Shown here: positions 1 to 8,737 of the stretch, in pieces
How positions within the stretch are numbered: position 1 is the stretch's first letter
Layout: each line of letters begins with the position of its first letter
DNA from: Flavobacterium chryseum
GTDB lineage: Bacteria; Bacteroidota; Bacteroidia; Flavobacteriales; Flavobacteriaceae
DNA length: 64,000 nt
Direction of reading: 5' to 3'
NCBI RefSeq assembly: GCF_004362015.1
Contig: NZ_SNWW01000004.1
Coordinates: 124,001 to 188,000, forward strand
The notes under the pieces: generated by a model
The model's input: the letters and a program-made list of their open reading frames with translations, nothing else
What the model was told of the DNA's origin: nothing
Databases searched by the model: none
Program-made: the position numbers and the translations under genes

Positions 1-1025
1 TTTTTCACAAAGTAACCAATTGGGAGTATTGGCCGTTTCAGGTTTTGTATGTTCCTATCTATTTTCTTTGGGCATACTATGCAATCAAAGCAAGATCTAT
101 TTTTTTCTTTAACGCTTCAAATCCAAAAATTAAAAATGGCGGATTTATTATGGAAAGTAAAAAACAGATCTATGATTTGCTTCCTAAAAAGTATTATCCA
201 AAAACGATTCTAATTCGGGAAAACTCAGATTTAAAAGACATCGTAAATCAATTGGTCGAAAAGCAAATTTATTTTCCATTAATTGCAAAACCGGATATTG
301 GTTTGCGTGGTTCAGGCGTAAAAAAAATTAAAACCGTTTCTGAGCTAAAAGAGTATGCCGAAAAAGCAAATTTCGATTTTTTAGTACAAGATTTAATTCC
401 ATTTAAAAATGAAGTCGGTATTTTTTATGTGAGACATCCACTTCAAAAAAACGGAAAAATTACAGGTATTGTTTCTAAAGAATTTCTGATTGTAACAGGA
501 GATGGAATATCAACTATTGAAGATCTACTTAAGAAAACGCCACGGTTTCAATTGCAGTTAGATGTTTTAAAAGAAGAATACGGAGATCAATTACATCAAA
601 TTCTGCGAAAAGCAGAAACGTTAAATCTGGTTCCGTTTGGAAATCATGCCCGAGGCGCAAAATTTCTGGATGGCAGTGATTTGATTACGCCAAAACTCAC
701 TAAGATGATTAATGAAATTGCCACTCAAATTCCGGAATTCTATTTCGGGCGTTTTGATATTATGTACAATACTTTTGAAGAATTAGAACAAGGCGAAAAT
801 TTCCAGATTGTTGAACTAAACGGTGCCGCAAGCGAACCTACACATATTTACGATCCCAAACATTCAGTTTGGTTTGCGTGGAAAGAATTGGCTCGACACA
901 TTACTTATATGTATGAAATAAGTGTTGAAAACCACAAAATGGGCGTTCCCTATTTAGATTACAAAGTTGGCATGCGCGAATATAGATTGCATGTAGCGCA
1001 AAACAATAAAATCATGAATTTTTAG
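1..1025 (+). CDS. ATP-grasp enzyme, D-Ala-D-Ala-ligase-like (5' end outside window)
   Basis: The reading frame is open from base 3, so the gene begins upstream of the window. The TTG at 45 is only an internal codon; the residues before it read FHKVTNWEYWPFQVLYVP without a stop. The protein looks like an ATP-grasp ligase: a lysine in the LIAKPDIGLRGSGV strand and glycine loop (nucleotide binding), then VQDLIPF, and late in the protein FGRFDIMY followed by QIVELNGAASEPTHIYDP, which has the Asp and the Glu/Asn metal ligands of this fold. The N-terminal segment is rich in Trp, Tyr and Phe and may touch the membrane. Substrate unknown; similar proteins are often labelled D-alanine--D-alanine ligase, but this one is not a standard Ddl. 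The exporter-like gene starts 4 bases downstream, so the two are probably co-transcribed. Confidence 0.8.
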   Translation, partial: FHKVTNWEYWPFQVLYVPIYFLWAYYAIKARSIFFFNASNPKIKNGGFIMESKKQIYDLLPKKYYPKTILIRENSDLKDIVNQLVEKQIYFPLIAKPDIGLRGSGVKKIKTVSELKEYAEKANFDFLVQDLIPFKNEVGIFYVRHPLQKNGKITGIVSKEFLIVTGDGISTIEDLLKKTPRFQLQLDVLKEEYGDQLHQILRKAETLNLVPFGNHARGAKFLDGSDLITPKLTKMINEIATQIPEFYFGRFDIMYNTFEELEQGENFQIVELNGAASEPTHIYDPKHSVWFAWKELARHITYMYEISVENHKMGVPYLDYKVGMREYRLHVAQNNKIMNF

Positions 1026-1029
1026 AAAA

Positions 1030-1677
1030 ATGAAAAGCTTAAAAAATATCTCGGTTGGATTCGTTGTAAGTTTTTTGGGATCAATTCCACTAGGATATTT
1101 AAATTTAGTAGGATTAGAAATTTATGCAAAATCAGGACTTTCTAATTTGGTTTTCTTTTTGTTTGGAGTTGTTTTTATCGAAACCTTTGTGATTTATTTT
1201 ACATTGCTTTTTGCCAAACAACTTGTGCAGAATAAAAAACTAATGAAGATAATTGACTTATTTTCAATTGTATTTATGTTTGTTTTGGCGTTTATTTTTT
1301 ATTTAAATTTTAATCAACCAAGCAAGTCAAAGGATCATTTACAGGAATATTTGCTGTATTCGCCCTTTGCAATTGGCATAATTTTAAACTGTTTAAATTT
1401 TTTGCAAGTTCCCTTTTGGACGAGCTGGAATTTATATTTGCTTAAAGCAAAGTTTATTACAATAGAAAGAGAGTTAAAATATTATTATATTGCAGGAACT
1501 TTGATTGGTATCTTTTTCGGAATGTTAAGTTTAATAGTCGTTTTACAGACTATTTTTGAAAAAACAAACCAATTTTCAAAATATGTAATGCCTGTTTTTG
1601 TTCCGTTATTTTTCATTGTTTTAGGAAGTATTCAGGTGTTTAAAGTGTATAAAAAATATTTTAACCAGCAACTTTAG
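1030..1677 (+). CDS. LysE-like membrane transporter
   Basis: A 215-residue integral membrane protein with about six hydrophobic helices (roughly residues 7-27, 36-60, 72-93, 108-130, 150-173 and 185-207). The first helix with its GSIPLGYLNL turn resembles the start of LysE/RhtB-type exporters, where a Gly-Pro-rich loop follows helix 1. The size also fits that family, which exports amino acids or other small metabolites. It begins 4 bases after the ATP-grasp gene, implying an operon and perhaps a shared substrate. The substrate cannot be read from the sequence. Family assignment is by general pattern, so treat the name as tentative. Confidence 0.65.
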   Translation: MKSLKNISVGFVVSFLGSIPLGYLNLVGLEIYAKSGLSNLVFFLFGVVFIETFVIYFTLLFAKQLVQNKKLMKIIDLFSIVFMFVLAFIFYLNFNQPSKSKDHLQEYLLYSPFAIGIILNCLNFLQVPFWTSWNLYLLKAKFITIERELKYYYIAGTLIGIFFGMLSLIVVLQTIFEKTNQFSKYVMPVFVPLFFIVLGSIQVFKVYKKYFNQQL

Positions 1678-1711
1678 AAACTTAAATTCTGAAGTTATCA
1701 AAAGCTTTATT

Positions 1712-2689
1712 ATGAAAAAACGCTACTTTCTTTTCCTGCCCTTTATTTTATTAGGATGCAAATCTAATCTGACGGCAACAGTTGATAAAACTCCAAAGTC
1801 AACTTCAAAACCTGTTGAAATTGCGTATAAAGTAGAAGAAGCAGAGGTTTCAGATTTCTTAAAATATCTTTCCTCAGATGAATTGGAAGGACGCGAAACC
1901 GGAACAAAAGGAATCGAAAAAGCGGCGGTATTTTTAGAAGATTTTCTAAAAAAGAATAATGTAAAGCCTTATTTTAAAACTTATCGCGATACACTGACCA
2001 ATTTTAAAGCGCCAGCATTTAATATTGTCGGACTTATAGAAGGAACAGATCCCGAACTTAAAAAAGAGTTTGTGGTTTTGAGTGCACATTACGATCATAT
2101 AGGTGTATTGAAAGGCAAACAAGGAGATCTCATTAATAATGGTGCGAACGATGATGCTTCCGGAGTTACGGCTGTGGCTCAAATGGCAAAATATTTTGCT
2201 GAAACAAAATCGAATAAACGAAGTATTCTTGTTGTGTTTTTTGCAGGAGAAGAAAAAGGATTATTAGGATCTAAAAGTTTGGTTCAGAAACTTGAAAAAC
2301 AAAACTTTAATTTATATACACAATTAAATATTGAAATGATCGGTGTGCCAATGAAACGTGATTATTTAGCCTATATCACAGGTTTCGATAAATCGAATAT
2401 GGCCGAAAAAATAAACGAATATACAGGTAAAAATACCATTGGCTTTTTACCCAAAGAAGCCGAATATAAATTATTCTACAGATCTGATAATTACTCTTTT
2501 TATGAAGTTTTTAAAAAACCGTGTCAGTCGATAAGTACTTTTGATTTTGAAAATTTTGAATTTTATCATCATGTTTCAGATGAATTTAAAGTGATGGATA
2601 TTCCGCATATGACATCTTTTATACAAGAATTTTTGCCGGCAGTAACTCAGATTGCAAGTTCTGCAACAGAAGAAATTACCATGAAATAA
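1712..2689 (+). CDS. M28 family zinc aminopeptidase, lipoprotein
   Basis: A 325-residue zinc peptidase of the M28 family, predicted to be lipid-anchored. The N-terminus is a lipoprotein signal ending in the lipobox LLGC (Cys16). Metal and catalytic residues are in the expected order: SAHYDH (His126), NGANDDASG (Asp147, bridging ligand), FFAGEEKG (Glu180-Glu181), QLNIEMIG, and a late YHHVSDE that supplies the last histidine. This layout is that of aminopeptidases that trim peptides in the periplasm or at the outer membrane. It follows the exporter gene by 34 bases on the same strand. Substrate preference cannot be judged. Confidence 0.9.
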   Translation: MKKRYFLFLPFILLGCKSNLTATVDKTPKSTSKPVEIAYKVEEAEVSDFLKYLSSDELEGRETGTKGIEKAAVFLEDFLKKNNVKPYFKTYRDTLTNFKAPAFNIVGLIEGTDPELKKEFVVLSAHYDHIGVLKGKQGDLINNGANDDASGVTAVAQMAKYFAETKSNKRSILVVFFAGEEKGLLGSKSLVQKLEKQNFNLYTQLNIEMIGVPMKRDYLAYITGFDKSNMAEKINEYTGKNTIGFLPKEAEYKLFYRSDNYSFYEVFKKPCQSISTFDFENFEFYHHVSDEFKVMDIPHMTSFIQEFLPAVTQIASSATEEITMK

Positions 2690-2715
2690 TAACGGCACTT
2701 TTTGTTGGATTTGCT

Positions 2716-2723
2716 TATTTTTG
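2716..2723 (+). promoter_or_regulatory. TAnnTTTG promoter box, leaderless spacing
   Basis: TATTTTTG matches the Bacteroidota -7 consensus TAnnTTTG and ends exactly 4 bases before the ATG at 2728, so transcription should begin at or next to the start codon. No good -33 TTTG is visible at the usual distance. Confidence 0.5.
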
Positions 2724-2727
2724 CTTC

Positions 2728-3405
2728 ATGAAAAATATTATTGTTACAGGTACAAGCCGAGGAATTGGTTACGAATTGGCTTTGCAATTTGCAAATGCAG
2801 GTCATCAGGTTTTAGCTATTTCAAGAAAAACTCCACAAACTCTTATAGAACATCAAAATATAACTTGCCTTTCGGTTGATTTGGCAGACGAAAGTGCTTT
2901 GCATATTGTAGAGACTTTTTTAGCATCAACCTGGAAAAAAGTGGATGCTGTTGTGCATAATGCCGGAGCTTTATTATTAAAACCTTTTGCAGAAACGACT
3001 CAAGCTGATTTTGAAAGTATTTATAAAGTGAATGTTTTTGCAGTTGCAAATCTTACCAGAATTTGTTTGCCTTATCTTCAAAAAGGAAGTCATGTTGTAA
3101 CGATTAGTTCGATTGGCGGCGTTCGAGGAAGTCTTAAATTTGCCGGTTTAGCGGCATATAGTTCTAGTAAAGGTGCCGTAATTACGTTAACCGAATTATT
3201 AGCAGAAGAATATAAAGAAAGAGAAATTTCGTTTAATGTTCTGGCATTAGGATCAGTTCAGACAGAAATGTTAAATGAAGCTTTCCCCGGGTATCAGGCG
3301 CCAATTTCTGCCGAAGGGATGGCCACTTATATTTATGATTTTACTCTTAATGGGAATAAATATTTTAACGGAAAGGTGTTGGAGGTTTCTTCGACAAATC
3401 CGTAA
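2728..3405 (+). CDS. Short-chain dehydrogenase/reductase
   Basis: A 225-residue classical SDR oxidoreductase with a Rossmann fold. The cofactor loop TGTSRGIG is at residues 7-14, the structural HNAG motif near residue 75, a serine in VVTISSIGG, and the catalytic pair Tyr144/Lys148 in YSSSKGA. The fingerprint Arg after the first glycine turn suggests NADP(H) rather than NAD(H). The C-terminus is somewhat short for the family. Substrate unknown. The gene has its own promoter box directly before the ATG, so it may be transcribed apart from the upstream peptidase gene. Confidence 0.88.
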   Translation: MKNIIVTGTSRGIGYELALQFANAGHQVLAISRKTPQTLIEHQNITCLSVDLADESALHIVETFLASTWKKVDAVVHNAGALLLKPFAETTQADFESIYKVNVFAVANLTRICLPYLQKGSHVVTISSIGGVRGSLKFAGLAAYSSSKGAVITLTELLAEEYKEREISFNVLALGSVQTEMLNEAFPGYQAPISAEGMATYIYDFTLNGNKYFNGKVLEVSSTNP

Positions 3406-3446
3406 TTATTCTTATAACTAATCCCCAAATTAATCAACCTAAATTT

Positions 3447-4721
3447 ATGAAAAAAAGAATTTTAATTCTTGTAGTTGCATTTTTTATTGTCTTTTTTAAT
3501 CAAAAGCTTTCTGCTCAGTCTTATAAATCAGAAACGTTAAGTTTTTATAATTTTGTTTTTCCAGAAAGTTATATTCCTGCGGGTTACAAAACTTATGGTG
3601 TAAAAATGAATCTTTCAGATAGTCCGATAGCGATATTGATTGATGGAGAAAAAAAAGGAACACGTGAAAGACTTTCTTATAATGAATTTTTTAAAGAAGA
3701 ATATTTAATCAGGCCTCTTGCCGGCACAGTAACAGAGGTAAGTTATAACGGACCTCAAATTTCATCGATTGTTGATTTGAATTACAGAAGCCAACAGTTA
3801 AAAGCACAAGACAATCTTATAATTGATGTTTATATTAATAATGTAGCTTATGAAGGAGTAATAACTGTGAGTAATAGTGAGACCCCGTATTCCTATGAAA
3901 CATATTATAAGTATGATGTTGTTTATAAATTAAGAAATAGTGTGAACGACAATGTAATCATGGAAAAAACTTTTAAAGTTAAAGAACAAAAACTTAGTTC
4001 TGGAAGTTCTGAAGGTTATCAGGCTAATTTTAAGACAAAGCCAGAAGCGGTAAATTATCTGGCTGCAAATATTGATAAAAATTTAATTTATAACGATCTT
4101 ATAAATCATATTCAGAAAAATATGAGAATCCGACTGATGTCTTGGATTGGTGTTCCATTTTATCTGGATAGTTATTATTTTTCCAGAATTTCTAAAGAAG
4201 ATAAAAATCCGTTGTTTGTCAAATTAAATCAAGATGTAGATGCTATTGAAAGTTGGTGTAAGGGCAAATCTACGCCTAAAATAGATGAGGAACTTTTAAA
4301 TAGCAATGCTGAATTTGTAAAGAACAATAATTTGGTAATTATAGATAATTCAAAAGCTTTTCACGACGAATCAGATTTAAGTAATTACAATAATTTTAAA
4401 GACAAGAAAAAAAATCTATGTGATTTTATTTTAAAAATGGATTCATATGCTAAACAATTAGATGCAAATGACAAAGGCCAGAAAGCGGCTCTTTGGGCTT
4501 GTTATGTAAATATTGCTTCGAGTTTTGAACTTTTACATAATTATAAAAGCAGTTTAGAATATATTCAAAAAGCACGTGCTTTAGATTATCAGGAAAATAG
4601 ATTAAAGTATGTGGAAACAGATGTAACAAAAAGACAAGCGAATAGAAATGTTTTTTTTGATGCAAATGGAGAAATTAAAAAAGATGTAAACAGTAACTAC
4701 CTTAAGTATTTAAATTTGTAA
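3447..4721 (+). CDS. Secreted protein of unknown function with TPR-like C-terminus
   Basis: A 424-residue protein that I do not recognise. It begins with a signal peptide (hydrophobic core after MKKR, cleavage likely after LSAQ near residue 24). The middle (about 25-200) looks beta-rich and ends in a lysine-rich strand; residues about 250-400 are alpha-helical. The stretch AALWACYVNIASSFELLHNY, then SSLEYIQKARALD, resembles one or two TPR-like helical pairs. The likely location is the periplasm or cell surface. It stands 41 bases after the SDR gene and 31 before the SprT-like gene, all on one strand, but nothing ties their functions together. Confidence 0.75.
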   Translation: MKKRILILVVAFFIVFFNQKLSAQSYKSETLSFYNFVFPESYIPAGYKTYGVKMNLSDSPIAILIDGEKKGTRERLSYNEFFKEEYLIRPLAGTVTEVSYNGPQISSIVDLNYRSQQLKAQDNLIIDVYINNVAYEGVITVSNSETPYSYETYYKYDVVYKLRNSVNDNVIMEKTFKVKEQKLSSGSSEGYQANFKTKPEAVNYLAANIDKNLIYNDLINHIQKNMRIRLMSWIGVPFYLDSYYFSRISKEDKNPLFVKLNQDVDAIESWCKGKSTPKIDEELLNSNAEFVKNNNLVIIDNSKAFHDESDLSNYNNFKDKKKNLCDFILKMDSYAKQLDANDKGQKAALWACYVNIASSFELLHNYKSSLEYIQKARALDYQENRLKYVETDVTKRQANRNVFFDANGEIKKDVNSNYLKYLNL

Positions 4722-4752
4722 ATATTTTTGGAATTAATTAAATAAAACTGCC

Positions 4753-5358
4753 TTGAGCGAAACCTTAGCTAAATATTTACCGGAATATGCTGTAAAGCCA
4801 GCTTTCGATTTGATTGTTGCCAATCAGGTGCATCTCAAAATCGTAAATGAGCGGCAAACACGTCATGGCGATTACAGGCGCGGACATACCGGTAAACATG
4901 AAATAACAGTAAATTCAAGTTTAAATAAATACCGGTTTTTAATTACGTTGATTCACGAAATTGCCCATTTGGTAGCGTTTGAAAAGTTTGGTCGAAATAT
5001 AAAACCGCACGGAGACGAATGGAAATTTACTTTTCAGCGGTTAATGGTTCCGTTTATTCGTCCGGAGATTTTTCCCGGACAATTGTTGCCGCTATTAACG
5101 AGGCATTTTAAGAACCCAACAGCAAGTAGTGATACTGACACCACTTTGTCTTTGGCTTTAAAGCAATACGACAAGGAAAACGATAAAAGCTATATTTTTG
5201 AAATTCCGTACGGAAGTGTGTTCAGAATCAAAAACGGAAAAATATTTAAAAAAATAGCCGTAAGAACAAAACGGTTTGAATGTATAGAAATTAGCTCAGG
5301 CAAAACGTATCTTTTTAATCCGAATGCCGAAGTAGAGCTTTTACCAGGGAATTATTAA
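4753..5358 (+). CDS. SprT-like zinc metalloprotein
   Basis: A 201-residue protein with the zincin motif HEIAH (His68, Glu69, His72), followed by HGDEWKFTFQRL, whose histidine is the probable third zinc ligand. This spacing is typical of SprT/Spartan-like metalloproteases. No signal peptide, so cytoplasmic. The only usable start is TTG at 4753: an in-frame stop (TAA at 4735) lies just upstream and no ATG lies between. The C-terminal third has lysine-rich strands such as FRIKNGKIFKKIAVRTKRFE, possibly nucleic-acid binding. The role is unproven; in eukaryotes relatives cleave DNA-protein crosslinks. Confidence 0.82.
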   Translation: MSETLAKYLPEYAVKPAFDLIVANQVHLKIVNERQTRHGDYRRGHTGKHEITVNSSLNKYRFLITLIHEIAHLVAFEKFGRNIKPHGDEWKFTFQRLMVPFIRPEIFPGQLLPLLTRHFKNPTASSDTDTTLSLALKQYDKENDKSYIFEIPYGSVFRIKNGKIFKKIAVRTKRFECIEISSGKTYLFNPNAEVELLPGNY

Positions 5359-5374
5359 TTAAATTCCAATAATC

Positions 5375-5425
5375 AAATCCCAAATTCCAATTGCACGAGT
5401 ATTGGAATTTGGGATTTTTCTTTTT
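5375..5425 (+). terminator. Hairpin terminator with AAATTCCAAT-type stem
   Basis: A perfect 17-bp stem (5375-5391 with 5401-5417), 9-base loop, followed by a T-rich run. It ends the SprT-like transcript. The stem sequence belongs to the AATTCCAAA-type repeat also seen near 6150, 34315 and 49940. Confidence 0.8.
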
Positions 5426-5506
5426 TGTTGGACTTTTCTAAACAGATAGAATTTATCTTATATTTAGAAAATTATTACATCTTTATAAATAGACACTAAA
5501 TTAATT

Positions 5507-6127
5507 ATGATAAAAAAACTACATAAAATTATTTTGTTTTTCGTGCTTTCTAATTCAATCTACGGTCAACAAACTAATGATGTTGAATTAAAAGAAAAGT
5601 CCAATCCGATTATTTATGCTGAGCTTTTTTTAGGTTTTGCAAACATGAATCATTTTGGTTTTACTGGCGGCCTTGAATTAAATTATCAATACAAAAAGAG
5701 TCTTTTTAGTTTTAGATATGCTAATGCAGCTGGATATATATCAAATGGAATTACTCCTTTTTTTCCCGTTCCAACCTATTATAAATCCGAAGATAATAAT
5801 GAATATGCTATATTATATGGCAGAAGATGGATGTCTGACAGACGTTCTTTTAGTATTTCGACCGGAGTAAGTTGCAATAATCTGGATTCAAAGAGGAGAT
5901 TTATTGATGAGGAAGCAGAAACTTACGGCTTTGTCCAAAAATATGAAACCTTTTACGGTGTCCCTTTTGAGGTTAATTACAAATGGTTTTACAAGAAAAA
6001 ACGATCTAAATTAATTTACAATGCTTTGATACCGAGTATTGGTGCAAAACTTTTTGGCAATTTTTCTAAAAACAGTTATATTGGAGTTGGATTATCTGTT
6101 GGGCTTGGATTTTCTAAGGAATATTGA
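5507..6127 (+). CDS. Hypothetical secreted protein, possibly an outer-membrane barrel
   Basis: A 206-residue protein with a signal peptide (cleavage near SIYGQ, residue 21). The mature part alternates short beta-like strands with glycine and aromatic residues (AELFLGFANMNHFGFTGG; KSLFSFRYANAAGY) and ends ...GVGLSVGLGFSKEY, as small outer-membrane barrels often do, though the last residue is Tyr. I do not recognise a family. It is a single-gene unit, isolated by terminators on both sides. Confidence 0.65.
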   Translation: MIKKLHKIILFFVLSNSIYGQQTNDVELKEKSNPIIYAELFLGFANMNHFGFTGGLELNYQYKKSLFSFRYANAAGYISNGITPFFPVPTYYKSEDNNEYAILYGRRWMSDRRSFSISTGVSCNNLDSKRRFIDEEAETYGFVQKYETFYGVPFEVNYKWFYKKKRSKLIYNALIPSIGAKLFGNFSKNSYIGVGLSVGLGFSKEY

Positions 6128-6140
6128 AATAAGATGTAAT

Positions 6141-6193
6141 AAAAAATTCCAAACTCCAATCTTATAAAAGTGGAATTTGGAATTTTTTTATTG
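6141..6193. terminator. Bidirectional hairpin terminator
   Basis: Imperfect inverted repeat (AAAATTCCAAACTCCAAT against AGTGGAATTTGGAATTTT) with A-rich and T-rich flanks, placed between convergent genes. Same AATTCCAAA-type repeat as at 5375. Confidence 0.7.
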
Positions 6194-6208
6194 GAAGTTA
6201 AAGAAGTT

Positions 6209-6973
6209 TTAACCTTCTCTCAAATATGCTTCTCTTACTTTTTTAAACAGGTTTGAAGAGTAAACAAATTTGACAATGTCTTTATTGTCTGTTCTAAAAA
6301 TTTCTTCTTTAGTTCCCTGCCACGCTTTTAATCCTTTTTTTAAGAATACAATATTTTCGCCAATCTCCATTACCGAATTCATATCGTGCGTATTAATTAC
6401 AGTCGTAATGTTATATTCTTCCGTAATTTCTTTAATCAAATTGTCAATCAAAGTCGAAGTGTTTGGATCCAGACCTGAATTGGGTTCATCACAAAACAAA
6501 TACTTTGGGTTATTTACAATCGCGCGGGCAATGGCCACACGTTTTTGCATTCCTCCTGAAATTTCTGAAGGTAATTTTTGATGAGCATCAACAAGATTAA
6601 CTCGCTCTAAAACAAAATCAACACGCTCTTTAATTTTAGCTTTGTTGTCGTTCGTAAACATTTTTAAAGGGAAAGCTACGTTTTCTGCTACTGTCATCGA
6701 ATCAAATAAAGCACTTCCTTGAAAAACCATTCCAATTTCAGTTCTTAATTCTCTTTTTTCATCCGGATTTAAGTCGGCATAAATACGTCCGTCAAAATCA
6801 ATCGTTCCTGAATCAGGCGTGTGAATTCCGAGTAGGCTTTTTAATAAAACTGTTTTTCCAGATCCACTTTGTCCAATGATCAGGTTGGTTTTTCCAGTTT
6901 CAAAAACTGTCGAAACCCCTTTCAGAACTTTACTATCTCCAAATGATTTTTCTAAATTTTTTACTTCTATCAT
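6209..6973 (-). CDS. mlaF: ABC transporter ATPase, MlaF-like
   Basis: A 254-residue ABC ATPase: Walker A GQSGSGKT near residue 34, Q-loop in VFQGSALFD, signature SGGMQKRVAIARA, Walker B YLFCDEPNSGLDP, and the switch His in INTHDMNS. The NSGLDP wording after Walker B and the SGGM signature are characteristic of the MlaF/Mkl group, which drives phospholipid transport between outer and inner membranes. Its start overlaps the stop of the permease gene by 4 bases (ATGA), so the two are translationally coupled. The substrate-binding MlaD-type subunit is not in the window. Confidence 0.9.
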   Translation of the reverse strand: MIEVKNLEKSFGDSKVLKGVSTVFETGKTNLIIGQSGSGKTVLLKSLLGIHTPDSGTIDFDGRIYADLNPDEKRELRTEIGMVFQGSALFDSMTVAENVAFPLKMFTNDNKAKIKERVDFVLERVNLVDAHQKLPSEISGGMQKRVAIARAIVNNPKYLFCDEPNSGLDPNTSTLIDNLIKEITEEYNITTVINTHDMNSVMEIGENIVFLKKGLKAWQGTKEEIFRTDNKDIVKFVYSSNLFKKVREAYLREG

Positions 6974-7719
6974 GATCCTAGTAACAATTGTGTTAGTATA
7001 TAATTAAAAAGAATGATCGAAACAGCTGTCCAAACAAACGCAACCGTACTCGCTTTTCCAACTTCAAGAGCGCCACCTTTCATATAATAACCATGAAAAG
7101 AAGGGATTGTTGCCAATAACATCGCGAAAATTAGCGTTTTGATAAAGGCATAAACAATATGAAACGGAATAAATTCCATTTGGGCTCCATCAATAAAAGC
7201 GGCACTTGTTGTAAATCCTCCATAAACACCGGCAAGCCATCCTCCAAAAATCCCTAAAAACATACTGATACCAATAACAAAAGGATACAATAGTAAAGCG
7301 ATTATTTTAGGAAAAACTAAATAGTTTAAGGAATTTACACCCATAACTTCTAAAGCATCAATTTGCTCTGTAACACGCATTGTACCAATACTTGAAGTAA
7401 TAAATGATCCCATTTTTCCGGCCATAATAACCGAAATAAATGTTGGAGCAAATTCTAAAATCACGGATTGACGTGTAGCGAAACCAATTAAATATTTTGG
7501 AATTAACGGATTTGTTAAGTTTAAGGCAGTCTGAATAGCAACAACTCCTCCTACGAAGAAAGAGATAAAACAAACGATACCAAGTGAATCGATAATTAAA
7601 TCATCGATTTCTTTAAAAATTAAATTTCTCATAACAGGCCATTTAGTCTGTTTATTAAAAATTTCTTTTAGCATTAAAAAATATCTTCCTATCTGAGATA
7701 AGTAACGAATTAGCATCAT
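6970..7719 (-). CDS. mlaE: ABC transporter permease, MlaE-like
   Basis: A 249-residue MlaE/YrbE-type permease with five or six membrane helices. Recognisable segments are FFVGGVVAIQTALNL in the first half, the conserved core IMAGKMGSFITSSIGTMRVTEQIDALEVMG (here a short cytoplasmic coupling region), and the C-terminal helix pair ending in VFWTAVSIILFNYILTQ-like sequence. The protein forms the inner-membrane channel that MlaF powers. The start is a double ATG (MML); either could be used. Confidence 0.9.
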   Translation of the reverse strand: MMLIRYLSQIGRYFLMLKEIFNKQTKWPVMRNLIFKEIDDLIIDSLGIVCFISFFVGGVVAIQTALNLTNPLIPKYLIGFATRQSVILEFAPTFISVIMAGKMGSFITSSIGTMRVTEQIDALEVMGVNSLNYLVFPKIIALLLYPFVIGISMFLGIFGGWLAGVYGGFTTSAAFIDGAQMEFIPFHIVYAFIKTLIFAMLLATIPSFHGYYMKGGALEVGKASTVAFVWTAVSIILFNYILTQLLLGS

Positions 7720-7800
7720 AAGTTTTACAAATATTGGCTAAGGTAAAAAGAAGTTACGAGTTTTGGGCAATGAGTTCAGGTAATTCGGTTGTTTTACCAA

Positions 7801-8649
7801 TCAAATTAACTTTTGTTTCATTTTTTGCAAACGATAATTTCTAATAAATTTAGCTTGTTCGGGGGTAACTAATAAAGGAGTTTTAGCTTTTTTTGCTTTC
7901 CAAAATCCTTTTATATAATCAAAAAACAGAAAAGGCTTTTTCTTCATCATCGCCAATTTTGCCGATGCAATTGCGGTGATTAAAAAACCGTATCCTAAAG
8001 TATAAAAGGCTTCGCCTTGTTTATAACGTGCAGTTTTATTATAATTCGCGCCAGTTGGTTTTAAGTGTTTTACGTGTAAAGACGCATCTGTAACTATTTT
8101 CCAATCGTAATATTTACAAAGTAATTCATCTACAGTATCCCAACCCATTGCGGGCTTTAAACCTCCAATTTGCTCAAAAGTTGCTTTTCTATAAGCTTTC
8201 AGAGCGCCACGAATATGATCTTTGTCGGTTAGGTTTTCTAAAACCCAATCTCCATTTTTTTCGATGTAACAAAATCCGCCTGCCATTCCAATTTTTGGAT
8301 CGGATTGAAAATGAGCAATAATGGTTTCGAAATAATTGTTAGGAAAAATTAAATCGCCGTCTATTTTTACAATAATATCGTAGTCAGCATCCAGCGTTTC
8401 AAAACCTTTATTAAAAGCCTGAATTACTTTGCTTCCCGGCATATGAATCGCGTCTGAAGTTTTATTGACAACAGAAATAAACGGATTTTCTTTCGCAAAA
8501 CCCAGTACAATTTCTTCTGTTTTATCGGTAGAATTGTCATTTACAACCACAACTTTTGAGGGTAAAACAGTTTGCGAAACTAATGATTGTAAAGTCAAGC
8601 CAATTAAATCTTGCTCGTTGTGCGCGGGAATGACGATGTAATACCTCAT
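7801..8649 (-). CDS. Family 2 glycosyltransferase
   Basis: A 282-residue GT-A fold enzyme. It opens YYIVIPAHNEQDLIGLTL, continues VVVVNDNSTDKT (nucleotide-sugar binding), and has VKIDGDLIFP, where the Asp-x-Asp-like pair coordinates the metal. GWDTVDE and DWKIVTD follow in the acceptor half. Cytoplasmic or membrane-peripheral; no clear membrane helix apart from a hydrophobic patch near residue 225. Likely builds a cell-surface glycan, acceptor unknown. The methyltransferase-like gene upstream is on the same strand, and the 88-base gap holds TTTTAGA tandem repeats. Confidence 0.88.
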   Translation of the reverse strand: MRYYIVIPAHNEQDLIGLTLQSLVSQTVLPSKVVVVNDNSTDKTEEIVLGFAKENPFISVVNKTSDAIHMPGSKVIQAFNKGFETLDADYDIIVKIDGDLIFPNNYFETIIAHFQSDPKIGMAGGFCYIEKNGDWVLENLTDKDHIRGALKAYRKATFEQIGGLKPAMGWDTVDELLCKYYDWKIVTDASLHVKHLKPTGANYNKTARYKQGEAFYTLGYGFLITAIASAKLAMMKKKPFLFFDYIKGFWKAKKAKTPLLVTPEQAKFIRNYRLQKMKQKLI

Positions 8650-8656
8650 GTGAAAA

Positions 8657-8690
8657 ATTTTAGATTTTAGATTTTAGATTTTAGATTGTT
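8657..8690. repeat. Short tandem repeat of TTTTAGA
   Basis: Four consecutive 7-base units between the glycosyltransferase and methyltransferase genes. Similar TCTAAAAT runs occur near 38600 and 23766. Probably replication-slippage sequence common in this lineage. Confidence 0.7.
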
Positions 8691-8737
8691 TGAAAGTCAT
8701 CTAAAAATCAAAAATTTAAAATCGTTAATCTGCAATC

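Noticed and set aside
8657..8690. Possible CRISPR-like repeats (TTTTAGA units)
   Set aside because: Units are 7 bases with no spacers; a simple tandem repeat.
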